Below the pieces are notes generated by a model. It was not told the origin of the DNA. It did not search any database and saw only the letters and a program-made list of their open reading frames with translations. Below are positions 56,490 to 63,455 of a stretch of DNA of 64,000 nucleotides, one piece after another. The first letter of the stretch is position 1. The number at the start of each line of letters is the position of its first letter. The stretch comes from an uncultured Neglectibacter sp. (lineage in GTDB: Bacteria > Bacillota > Clostridia > Oscillospirales > Acutalibacteraceae): the NCBI GenBank assembly GCA_937958185.1, contig CALFFN010000022.1, positions 1 to 64,000 on the forward strand, written 5' to 3'. Both the position numbers and the translations under genes were made by a program.

Positions 56490-57212
56490 ATGGAATTTTT
56501 CGCTTTGCTCAAGCGGCAATTCACAAGATTTTTTCGTCATATTTTTTTACGCTGGCACCGGGAGCCCTGCCACTATATCAACGGTCCTGAAACGCTGCCC
56601 CCGCCGCTGACAAAGGAGGAGGAGGCTCAGGTCATTGAAAATATCAGGAACAACGTACCCAACGCCAGAGAGCCCCTGATCACCCACAATCTGCGGCTGG
56701 TGGTATACATCGCGAAGAAATTTGAAAGCCCCGGCGCAAACGTGGAGGACCTGATCTCCATTGGCACCATCGGTCTCATCAAGGCGGTGAACACCTTTCG
56801 TATCGAGCGGAACATCAAGCTTGCCACCTATGCCTCCCGGTGCATTGAAAACGAAATTCTCATGTATCTGCGGAAAAGCTCCCAGCTGCGCAACGAGGTG
56901 TTTATCGACGACCCGCTGAACGTGGACTGGGACGGCAACGAGCTGCTGCTTTCCGACCTGCTGGGCAGCGACCCGGACGCCGTGAACCGGGACATTGAGC
57001 AGGAGGCGGAAAAGACCATGCTGCTGGAAGCGGTGGACCGTCTTTCCCCCCGGGAAAAGAAGATCATGACATTGCGCTTCGGGCTGGAATCCACCAAGGA
57101 GCACACCCAAAAGGAGGTTGCCGACGAACTGGGGATTTCCCAATCCTACATATCCCGGCTGGAAAAGCGCATTATTTCCCGTCTGCGCAAGGATTTGGAA
57201 AAGGTCTCGTAA
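56490..57212 (+). CDS. sigE: RNA polymerase sporulation sigma-E factor
   Basis: 240 residues. The first ~30 residues (MEFFALLKRQFTRFFRHIFLRW) form the amphipathic pro-sequence that binds the membrane and is cut by SpoIIGA. Then region 2 (YINGPETLPPPLTKEEEAQVIENI, NLRLVVYIAKKFESPGANVEDLISIGTIGLIKAVNTF, NIKLATYASRCIENEILMYLRK) and region 4 with RLSPREKKIMTLRFGLESTKEHTQKEVADELGISQSYISRLEKRIISRLR. The ATG at 56490 follows AAGAGGTG; a GTG at 56481 is less likely. sigG, which follows in Bacillus, is not here. Confidence 0.96.
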   Translation: MEFFALLKRQFTRFFRHIFLRWHREPCHYINGPETLPPPLTKEEEAQVIENIRNNVPNAREPLITHNLRLVVYIAKKFESPGANVEDLISIGTIGLIKAVNTFRIERNIKLATYASRCIENEILMYLRKSSQLRNEVFIDDPLNVDWDGNELLLSDLLGSDPDAVNRDIEQEAEKTMLLEAVDRLSPREKKIMTLRFGLESTKEHTQKEVADELGISQSYISRLEKRIISRLRKDLEKVS

Positions 57213-57277
57213 CAAAAAATAGCGCGTGGAACCGCCGTTTGAAGCGCCAGCATTCCGCGCCGCGTATCCAAAAAATG

Positions 57278-57320
57278 AACCGCCCTCCCGGTACAGGATT
57301 TGCCGGAGGGGCGGTTTTAT
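57278..57320. terminator. Bidirectional terminator
   Basis: Stem AACCGCCC-TCCCGG / CCGGAGGGGCGGTT with an 11-nt loop, followed by TTTATTA. Ends sigE and the converging methyltransferase gene. Confidence 0.85.
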
Positions 57321-57808
57321 TAAGGCTTGTGCGTTAAGATTCCCACGTTTTTAGGACCTTTGAAATCAAAGGTGATGAGCTCGTAGGGTATCTTATGCTC
57401 CGTGAGGTACCGGCAGATGTCCTCCACCAGCGCTTTTGTGCCCAGCTTCCGGCTCCTGTCCCAATAATTGCAGCAGGGGACCACAAGGACGGGAGTGGTG
57501 AACGCGCTTTCCACCACAGGGCGGGTAGCCTGGTCGGGGTGCAGCCCCACCACCAGATCGTAATAGCCCGCCATATCCGGGGTGTATTCGCATTCCCGGT
57601 TTTCCACGCCCTTCAGCACATACCCCCGGGGGTCGATGACCTCGCTGCGGTAATTGTACCTTTTTGTCAGCAGCTTGGAAAGCATGCCCTGCCCTCCGGC
57701 AACGTCCGCAATATAGGTGATGTCCCGCCCGAAGCGGTCGTAAATAAATTGCGCCACCACCTCGAAGCGTTCCTCCGAGCCGTGGCATTTTGTCTGCTGT
57801 CTTCCCAT
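57320..57808 (-). CDS. Class I SAM-dependent methyltransferase-like protein
   Basis: 162 residues. The SAM-binding loop is visible in DITYIADVAGGQGMLSKLLTKRYNYRSEVIDPRG, and VLVVPCCNYWDR has the position of the catalytic loop; the short length leaves little room for a target recognition domain. Family members of this type methylate RNA or small molecules; the substrate is unknown. It follows the SLOG gene by 9 nt and is probably cotranscribed. ATG at 57808. Confidence 0.7.
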   Translation of the reverse strand: MGRQQTKCHGSEERFEVVAQFIYDRFGRDITYIADVAGGQGMLSKLLTKRYNYRSEVIDPRGYVLKGVENRECEYTPDMAGYYDLVVGLHPDQATRPVVESAFTTPVLVVPCCNYWDRSRKLGTKALVEDICRYLTEHKIPYELITFDFKGPKNVGILTHKP

Positions 57809-57817
57809 ATGATCTCC

Positions 57818-58345
57818 TCAAACGATCCCCGAAAGGGAAATTTGGCCGTCCTCTCCCGTTTCCCGTTCTGCCAGATTGGTGACCTGTAACCCCTGTCTTT
57901 CGGCATAGCGCACCGTGTACGCCGTGCCGCCGCGGTTTTCCCGCAGGTAGCAAAGGCAGCGGCTGCTGTGATCCACCAGATAGCGGTTGCGCAGGTGCAT
58001 ACAGCCCTCCGTGTACACATCTGCGGTATAGATGACCTCGTCCGCCTGCCCCATCAGCTCGTGGTAAAGCTGAATGGAAGCGGCGTCCCAGCGGCTTTCC
58101 TGCCCCAGGCAGGGCAGCACCAGCACCAGATGGAGCCCCGGCAGCTCCCGCTCCCGGAGGGCAAGCACCGCCTGCGCCGCCACTGTGTCAAAGCCCAGCG
58201 CGCCTCCCGCCAGAAAGGTGTCTATCCCCTCCCCTGCCAAGCGGGATATCTCCTGACGCAGCCGCGTTTCCAGCCGCTCCCGCTGTGCCGCAGGAAGAAA
58301 TCGGTGCCCGGTAAAGCAGCAGCATTTTTCACGAATCAGTTTCAT
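57818..58345 (-). CDS. SLOG-family protein (DUF1273/YpsA-like)
   Basis: 175 residues with the SLOG Rossmann-like fold. Start KCCCFTGHRFLPAAQRERLE is typical of DUF1273; DTFLAGGALGFDTVAAQAVL is the nucleotide-binding glycine loop, and the end has CLCYLRENRGGTAYTVRYAERQG. SLOG proteins bind nucleotides such as NAD or ADP-ribose derivatives; bacterial YpsA affects cell division in some Firmicutes. The ATG at 58345 has no clear AGGAGG (AAATGAGGTG lies upstream). Leader of about 130 nt from the promoter at 58481. Confidence 0.82.
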   Translation of the reverse strand: MKLIREKCCCFTGHRFLPAAQRERLETRLRQEISRLAGEGIDTFLAGGALGFDTVAAQAVLALRERELPGLHLVLVLPCLGQESRWDAASIQLYHELMGQADEVIYTADVYTEGCMHLRNRYLVDHSSRCLCYLRENRGGTAYTVRYAERQGLQVTNLAERETGEDGQISLSGIV

Positions 58346-58480
58346 GGACGCACCTCATTTTTAAGGGTATGGTATTTGGCTATTTGGCAAAACTGACTTT
58401 GGAGAAGTTCAATGTTTAAAATAAAAATGGAACGGTGATTTTTTCGTTTCAAAGGTTCTCAATGAAATCGCTTTGCGGAT

Positions 58481-58576
58481 ATTATAACACAAATCCACAA
58501 TGTGTCAACACTTTAAGCGTATTATTTCTTCCTATTGTGTCATGCTTATCTTTACAATACGTGTTGAGGTGAACAC
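58481..58576. promoter_or_regulatory. SLOG promoter and Xre operators
   Basis: Leftward TTGACA (complement of 58503-58508), 16-nt spacer, TATAAT (complement of 58481-58486). The -35 is inside the palindrome GTGTCAACAC (58502-58511). A related repeat GTGTT-GAGGTG-AACAC (58561-58576) covers the ribosome binding site of the Xre gene. Both could bind the Xre protein. Confidence 0.6.
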
Positions 58577-58577
58577 A

Positions 58578-58874
58578 ATGATAAAGGACCTGCCGAAAAA
58601 GCTGCAAAGCCTTCGTCTACAGTATAATCTTTCTCAAAAACAGGTGGCGGAAATGCTTCACGTTTCACCCTCCATTATTTCCGGCTACGAAACCGGCGAA
58701 AGAACTCCCAGCACAGAGAATCTTCTGGCGCTTTCCTATCTGTATCATTGCAGCACGGATTATCTTCTGGGCAAACAGGCAGACCACACCCCGCACGAAA
58801 TTGATGTGAGCGGGCTGAATGACCAGCAGATCAAAGCGATCATCGGTCTTGTGGAATCCATTCGGAACAAATAA
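58578..58874 (+). CDS. Xre-family DNA-binding regulator
   Basis: 98 residues. The HTH_3 domain (about 7-62) reads LQSLRLQYNLSQKQVAEMLHVSPSIISGYETGERTPSTENLLALSYLYHCSTDYLLG, followed by a short C-terminal extension (HEIDVSGLNDQQIKAIIGLVESIRN), as in many small SinR-like regulators. Its ATG at 58578 follows GAGGTG inside a palindrome, suggesting autoregulation. It is divergent from the SLOG/methyltransferase pair and probably controls it. Confidence 0.85.
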   Translation: MIKDLPKKLQSLRLQYNLSQKQVAEMLHVSPSIISGYETGERTPSTENLLALSYLYHCSTDYLLGKQADHTPHEIDVSGLNDQQIKAIIGLVESIRNK

Positions 58875-58884
58875 CTGACGAAAA

Positions 58885-58916
58885 AGGCTTCCGGGCAAAT
58901 CCCCGGAAGCCCTTTC
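58885..58916. terminator. Bidirectional terminator
   Basis: Stem GGCTTCCGGG / CCCGGAAGCC with a short loop and CCTTTCT on the right, AAAA on the left. It separates the Xre gene from the converging GGGtGRT gene. Confidence 0.8.
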
Positions 58917-58935
58917 TGTCTTGTCAAATAAAAGC

Positions 58936-59943
58936 TTACTTCGTGCCTTCGTACACAGCCACGGCGCAAGCCACGGTAGCGCCTACCATGGGGTTGTTGC
59001 CCATGCCCATCAGACCCATCATCTCCACGTGAGCGGGGACGGAGGAGGAGCCTGCGAACTGAGCGTCGCCGTGCATACGGCCCATGGAGTCGGTCAAGCC
59101 GTAGGAAGCGGGACCTGCCGCCATATTGTCCGGGTGCAGGGTGCGCCCAGTGCCGCCGCCGGAAGCCACGGAGAAATACTTCTTGCCGTTTTCCAGCGCC
59201 CACTTCTTGTAGGTGCCGGCAACCAGGTGCTGGAAGCGGGTGGGGTTGGTGGAGTTGCCGGTGATGGACACGTCCACGCCCTCATGCTTCATGATGGCAA
59301 CGCCCTCCAGCACGTCGTTTGCGCCGTAGCACTTGACTGCCGCGCGCTCGCCGTCGGAGAAGGGGCGGGTCTCTTCGATTTTCAGCTCGCCGGTGAAGAA
59401 ATCGTAATCGGTCTTCACATAGGTAAAGCCGTTGATCCTGGAAATGATGTAGGCGGCGTCCTTGCCCAAGCCGTTCAGAATAATGCGCAGGGGCTCTTTT
59501 CTGGCACGGTTGGCGGTCCTTGCAATGCCGATAGCGCCTTCCGCGGCGGCAAAGGACTCGTGACCTGCCAAAAACGCGAAGCACTTGGTCTCGTCACGGA
59601 GCAGCATAGCGCCCAGATTGCCGTGACCGCGACCCACGTTGCGCTGTTCCGCCACGGAGCCGGGGATACAGAACGCTTCCAGACCGATACCAATTGCCTC
59701 GGCAGCGTCGGCGGCAGTCTTTACGCCCTTCTTAATGGCGACCGCGCAACCCAGCGTATATGCCCAGCCCGCGTTCTCAAACGCGATAGGCTGTACGCCC
59801 TTTACAATATCATAGGGGTCGAACCCCTTGGAGTTGCAAAGCTCTCTTGCTTCCTCCAAACTACCCAAACCATACTCAGCGAGACACTTTTCGATTTTGG
59901 GCATTCTTCTTTCCTTGCCTTCAAACATGACGTCGTTAGCCAT
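58936..59943 (-). CDS. GGGtGRT family protein of unknown function
   Basis: 335 residues. The name-giving motif is in VASGGGTGRTLHPDNMAAGPASYGLTDSMGRMHGD near residue 275. Other strong stretches: RGHGNLGAMLLRDETKCFAFLAGHESFAAAEGAIGIARTANRARKEPLRIILNGLGKDAAYIISRINGF. The family is found in gut anaerobes next to a NifU/IscU-like gene and is annotated only by its motif. The N-terminus MANDVMFEGKERRMPKIE matches the family start, with ATG at 59943 after TAGGAGG. Encoded 34 nt after its partner. Confidence 0.88.
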   Translation of the reverse strand: MANDVMFEGKERRMPKIEKCLAEYGLGSLEEARELCNSKGFDPYDIVKGVQPIAFENAGWAYTLGCAVAIKKGVKTAADAAEAIGIGLEAFCIPGSVAEQRNVGRGHGNLGAMLLRDETKCFAFLAGHESFAAAEGAIGIARTANRARKEPLRIILNGLGKDAAYIISRINGFTYVKTDYDFFTGELKIEETRPFSDGERAAVKCYGANDVLEGVAIMKHEGVDVSITGNSTNPTRFQHLVAGTYKKWALENGKKYFSVASGGGTGRTLHPDNMAAGPASYGLTDSMGRMHGDAQFAGSSSVPAHVEMMGLMGMGNNPMVGATVACAVAVYEGTK

Positions 59944-59977
59944 TTTGTTGTCCTCCTAATCTATGGTTGGTTTGGGA

Positions 59978-60670
59978 TTACTCTTCTCTGGGATCAATGT
60001 ACTTGGCAGCGCCGTCAAAGCGACCGTACTGACCGATGTTTTTCTCATACGCCTCATTGGGGGACATGCCGTGACGGATATCCTCCAGCATTTTGCCAAG
60101 CTTCACAAACTGGTATCCGATGACCTCGTTGTTCTCGTCCAGAGCCATCTTGATGACATAGCCCTCTGCCATCTCCATGTAACGCACGCCCTTGAGCCCG
60201 GTGGAGAACATGGTGCCCACCTGGGAGCGCAGACCCTTGCCCAGGTCTTCCAGACCTGCTCCGATGGGCAGACCGCCCTCGGAGAAAGCCGTCTGGCTGC
60301 GTCCATAAGCCAGCTGCTTGAAGATCTCCCGCATTGCCACGTTGATGGCGTCGCACACCAGGTCGGTGTTCAGGCATTCCAGCAAAGTCTTGCCGGGCAG
60401 GATCTCCGCTGCCATGGCGGCGGAATGGGTCATGCCGGAGCAGCCCAGCGTCTCCACCAGAGCTTCCTGCACGATACCGTCCTTCACATTCAGGGTCAGC
60501 TTGCAGGCGCCCTGCTGGGGAGCGCACCAGCCGATACCGTGGGAAAGACCGGAAATGTCCTTGATCTCATAGGACTTGACCCACTTGCCCTCTTCGGGGA
60601 TCGGGGCAGGACCATGATGCGGCCCTTTCGTTACCGTACACATATTTTCCACTTCATGGGAATAGTTCAT
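59978..60670 (-). CDS. NifU/IscU-like Fe-S scaffold protein, GGGtGRT partner
   Basis: 230 residues. The C-shaped scaffold fold of the NifU N-domain shows in GLSHGIGWCAPQQGACKLTLNVKDGIVQEALVETLGCSGMTHSAAMAAEILPGKTLLECLNTDLVCDAINVAMREIFKQL. Possible ligand Cys residues are at WCAPQQGAC, GCSGM and LVCDA. The C-terminal half adds about 90 residues specific to this branch (GKGLRSQVGTMFSTGLKGVRYMEMAEGYVIKMALDENNEVIGYQF). The ATG at 60670 follows AAAGGAG. The role of the pair is unknown; Fe-S assembly or storage is the usual guess from family. Confidence 0.85.
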   Translation of the reverse strand: MNYSHEVENMCTVTKGPHHGPAPIPEEGKWVKSYEIKDISGLSHGIGWCAPQQGACKLTLNVKDGIVQEALVETLGCSGMTHSAAMAAEILPGKTLLECLNTDLVCDAINVAMREIFKQLAYGRSQTAFSEGGLPIGAGLEDLGKGLRSQVGTMFSTGLKGVRYMEMAEGYVIKMALDENNEVIGYQFVKLGKMLEDIRHGMSPNEAYEKNIGQYGRFDGAAKYIDPREE

Positions 60671-60845
60671 ATTGGTACTCCTTTCGGTTTTATAATGTTT
60701 TCGGGGCGGAAATGCCGCCCGAAATACCAATCTGGTTTCATTATAATCGGAAACGCCGCCGGATTCAAGTGGGTGGAAAAAATTTTACCCTCAGATTTTG
60801 GCAAAAATTGATTTTTTCCGCCCGGAAAAGGATTTTTTCAAAAAA

Positions 60846-60880
60846 AGAACCGGCTTTCATAAGCCGGCTCTTTTCTTTGA
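60846..60880 (-). terminator. Terminator after the ECF S component gene
   Basis: Leftward stem GAGCCGGCTT / AAGCCGGTTC with ATGA loop, followed by TTTTTTTG. The 267-nt gap before the scaffold gene holds nothing else but this hairpin. Confidence 0.8.
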
Positions 60881-60937
60881 GAACTGAAACTGCCTTTCAC
60901 CGCAAGTGCGGGGCGAACTGCCACAGGAAAGCGCTTT

Positions 60938-61474
60938 TTACGGCTGGAACGCCAGCCTTGCCTTCCGCAGCGCCAGCACCACCAGGGGCAGCAGCACCAA
61001 TTGAATGATGATCCCCGGCAGCGCGGTGACAAAGGACGCGGTGAGCCACATCTGCATGGAATACTCCCCCGCCCGGAAAATCAGGGCGTTCACCACGCCG
61101 TAAACCACCCTGCCGACGAGCATTGCGCCAATGAGAGAAATGTACACATTGGCGACCTGAGAGCCGGTGCGGATTACCAGGATCAACAGCCCGGCGGCAA
61201 AACCGTACACCGCCAGCTCGCAGATCATGCTGGGCAGCATTGCCATGGGCGGCATGGAGGTGATCAGGCTGGACAGCAGCGGCGTCAAAATGCCGCAGGC
61301 GATCCCATATGCCGGACCGCACAGCAGCCCGCACAGCAGGACCGGGATATGCATGGGCAGCAGGATACTTCCCGCGTTGGGAATGCCGTGCACCGCCACA
61401 GGCAGCACGATCCCCAGCGCCACGCACAGGGCGGAAACCACCATTTCCCAAATATACTTCTTTGTTTTCGTCAT
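60938..61474 (-). CDS. ECF transporter S component
   Basis: 178 residues, about five or six membrane helices. It resembles the PF12822 ECF substrate-binding subunits: MHIPVLLCGLLCGPAYGIACGILTPLLSSLITSMPPMAMLPSMICELAVYGFAAGLL, then NVYISLIGAMLVGRVVYGVVNALIF. Such S components bind vitamins or related compounds and share one energising module. The substrate is unknown. It follows a riboswitch-like leader with terminator, which suggests control by that substrate. ATG at 61474 after AGGAGG. Confidence 0.87.
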   Translation of the reverse strand: MTKTKKYIWEMVVSALCVALGIVLPVAVHGIPNAGSILLPMHIPVLLCGLLCGPAYGIACGILTPLLSSLITSMPPMAMLPSMICELAVYGFAAGLLILVIRTGSQVANVYISLIGAMLVGRVVYGVVNALIFRAGEYSMQMWLTASFVTALPGIIIQLVLLPLVVLALRKARLAFQP

Positions 61475-61501
61475 AATCTTTCCTCCTGAAATTCTGCGTA
61501 G

Positions 61502-61658
61502 AAAAAGCCACGAAAGAGCTTCCCTTGGGGAAGCTGCAGCCTTCGTGGCTTTTTTGCAGTTGAGTATCATTTGATCCGGTGCGCCCCTGCCGCTTGCTTT
61601 CTACGGAAAGCACAAAACGATCTGCCGCTTGACGGCAGCCCGGATCAGGCACGTTCCT
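61502..61658 (-). ncRNA. Riboswitch-like leader with terminator, ECF S component
   Basis: Read leftward: an outer helix TGATCCGG / CCGGATCA (61640-61647 with 61572-61579) closes a three-way junction with two perfect hairpins, CTGCCG-TCAAG-CGGCAG and TGCTTTC-CGTA-GAAAGCA, joined by ATCGTTTTG and followed by AGCGGCAGGGGCGCA. An intrinsic terminator follows: stem AAAGCCACGAA / TTCGTGGCTTT with a hairpin inside and T run (61502-61555). Its arrangement (aptamer-like junction, then terminator, then gene) fits a riboswitch. I cannot match it to TPP, FMN, THF, cobalamin, ZTP or preQ1 types by eye. Confidence 0.6.
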
Positions 61659-61664
61659 GTCTTT

Positions 61665-61693
61665 ATTATAAAGACCCGGGAATGCGCTGTCAA
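61665..61693 (-). promoter_or_regulatory. Consensus promoter of the ECF S component gene
   Basis: Leftward TTGACA (complement of 61688-61693), 17-nt spacer, TATAAT (complement of 61665-61670). It places the transcript start near 61658, just before the structured leader. Confidence 0.88.
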
Positions 61694-61739
61694 GAATTTG
61701 CTTTGTAAAATATTTTCCGGCAGAGCGCCAGCGGTTCCC

Positions 61740-62447
61740 TCACTTCTTGCAGGTGATGACGGTCACGTCACGGTGGAGCTGCAGCACGGAAGCGGGCACG
61801 TTGGGAGTGATCTCCCCATACATGGCTCTCTCTATGATATCCTTCTTGTCCTCGCCGGCGATGAGCAGGATACGGGCAGCCTTCATAATGGTGCCGATCC
61901 CCATGGTGATCGCCTTGGTAGGCACGTCCTCAATACTGTCGAACAGGCGGGAATTGGCGGAAATGGTGCTTTCAGTCAGGTTGACCTGATGGACGTACCG
62001 GGGAAAGCTGCCGGTAGGCTCGTTAAAGCCGATATGTCCGTTGTGCCCGATCCCCAGCAGCTGAAGGTCCACGCCCCCCAGGCTGTCGATCAGCTTTTCG
62101 TACCGCTCCGCTTCCGCCGCGATATCCGGGGCAGAGCCGTTGGGCAGGAAGGTGTTTTCCTTCCGAATGTTCACGTGGTTGAAAAGGTTTGTGTCCATGA
62201 AATACCGGTAACTCTGGGGGTTCCCGGCGGTCAGCCCGCAGTATTCGTCCAGGTTCACGGTGCGGACCTTGGAAAAATCCAGCACCCCCGCTTTGCAGCC
62301 CTTGACCAGCTCCTGATAGGTGCCGATCGGGGAAGAGCCTGTGGCAAGCCCCAGGACGCAGTCGGGCTTCAGCAAAACCTGACCCCCGATAATACCCGCC
62401 GCAAGGGCGCTCATCTTTTCATAGCTTTCTACTTCCAAAATTCTCAT
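61740..62447 (-). CDS. nagB: Glucosamine-6-phosphate deaminase
   Basis: 235 residues, the short NagB form typical of Firmicutes. It turns glucosamine 6-phosphate into fructose 6-phosphate and ammonia. Hallmarks: VLGLATGSSPIGTYQELV, TVNLDEYCGLTAGNPQSYRYFM (Asp and Glu of the active site), LGIGHNGHIGFNEPTGSFP, and the His in this motif. Length and motifs are complete. It is 63 nt after the EamA gene on the same strand and may be cotranscribed. The NahK-like operon in this window could supply hexosamine phosphates, but the link is an inference. Confidence 0.95.
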   Translation of the reverse strand: MRILEVESYEKMSALAAGIIGGQVLLKPDCVLGLATGSSPIGTYQELVKGCKAGVLDFSKVRTVNLDEYCGLTAGNPQSYRYFMDTNLFNHVNIRKENTFLPNGSAPDIAAEAERYEKLIDSLGGVDLQLLGIGHNGHIGFNEPTGSFPRYVHQVNLTESTISANSRLFDSIEDVPTKAITMGIGTIMKAARILLIAGEDKKDIIERAMYGEITPNVPASVLQLHRDVTVITCKK

Positions 62448-62510
62448 GCTCTGTCACGTTCCTCTCTGAAATTTGAATGTGTTTCTTTATGTACAGGCAA
62501 ACGCCTAAGG

Positions 62511-63455
62511 TCACAAGCTCTGCGCTTTCTTCCTCCCCGGAAGCTGCGCTAAGATCACCGCGCCAAACACCAGCACGCACCCCACGATCTCCCTGGGCGA
62601 CAGCGTATCCCCCAGCACCACCCAGCCTGCCAGCACCGCAAATACGGATTCCAGGCTGAGGATCAGGGAAGCGACGGTGGGTTCCGTGGTTTTCTGCCCC
62701 AAAATCTGGAAGGTGTACGCCACCCCGCTGGACAGCACGCCCGTATAGAGCAGGGGACCCCACGCGGCAAGCAGGCCGCCCCAGCGCGGCGTTTCCATGG
62801 CAAGGGCAAAGGGCAGCGAAAACAGCCCGGCAACAAAAAACTGAATACAGGAAAGGGCAATGCCGTTGGCGTCAGGAGATACCCGGTCCACCGCCAAAAT
62901 GTGAAAGGCAAAGAACAGGGCGCACGCCAGCAGGAGCATATCCCCAACGGCAATGGAAAAGCTTTCCCCCTGCACACTGAGGCACCAGATCCCCACCAGC
63001 GCCGCCACCGCCGCGACCCAGACCTTCCAGCCCGGCGCCCGTTTGAAAAAGCAGCCCAAAATGGGCACCAGCACGATGTAAAGGGCGGTCAGGAAGCCCG
63101 CTTTCCCGGAGCTAACGGTCTGGATCCCCGTCTGCTGAAGCAGGCTGCCCGCTCCCAGCAAAACGCCGCAGAGCACGCCGCCCAAAATCAGGGAGCGGTA
63201 CTGCTTCCAAAGCCCCTGCTTTTCCTCCTGCTTCGGGGCTTTTCTGCGATCCAGCCGAAGGAAAAGCAGCGCCGCCGGAAGTAAGGCAAAACCGCCGATG
63301 AAGCTGCGGGCGGCATTGAAGGTGGCAGGTCCCAGATAGTCCATGCCCACGCTCTGCGCCACAAACGCCGTGCCCCAGATAAAGGCCGCCAAGCTCAGAA
63401 AAAGCGCGCCTACAGGGAATTTTTTCTTATCCAGGCTGTCTCTCCCCTTCCTCAC
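62511..63455 (-). CDS. EamA/DMT family transporter
   Basis: 314 residues with ten membrane helices: GALFLSLAAFIWGTAFVAQSVGMDYLGPATFNAARSFIGGFALLPAALLF in the first EamA repeat and FVAGLFSLPFALAMETPRWGGLLAAWGPLLYTGVLSSGVAYTFQILGQ in the second. The conserved segment LSLESVFAVLAGWVVLGDTLS is near the end. It starts with a GTG at 63455 that overlaps the end of the MATE gene by 29 nt. Substrate unknown. Confidence 0.87.
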   Translation of the reverse strand: MRKGRDSLDKKKFPVGALFLSLAAFIWGTAFVAQSVGMDYLGPATFNAARSFIGGFALLPAALLFLRLDRRKAPKQEEKQGLWKQYRSLILGGVLCGVLLGAGSLLQQTGIQTVSSGKAGFLTALYIVLVPILGCFFKRAPGWKVWVAAVAALVGIWCLSVQGESFSIAVGDMLLLACALFFAFHILAVDRVSPDANGIALSCIQFFVAGLFSLPFALAMETPRWGGLLAAWGPLLYTGVLSSGVAYTFQILGQKTTEPTVASLILSLESVFAVLAGWVVLGDTLSPREIVGCVLVFGAVILAQLPGRKKAQSL

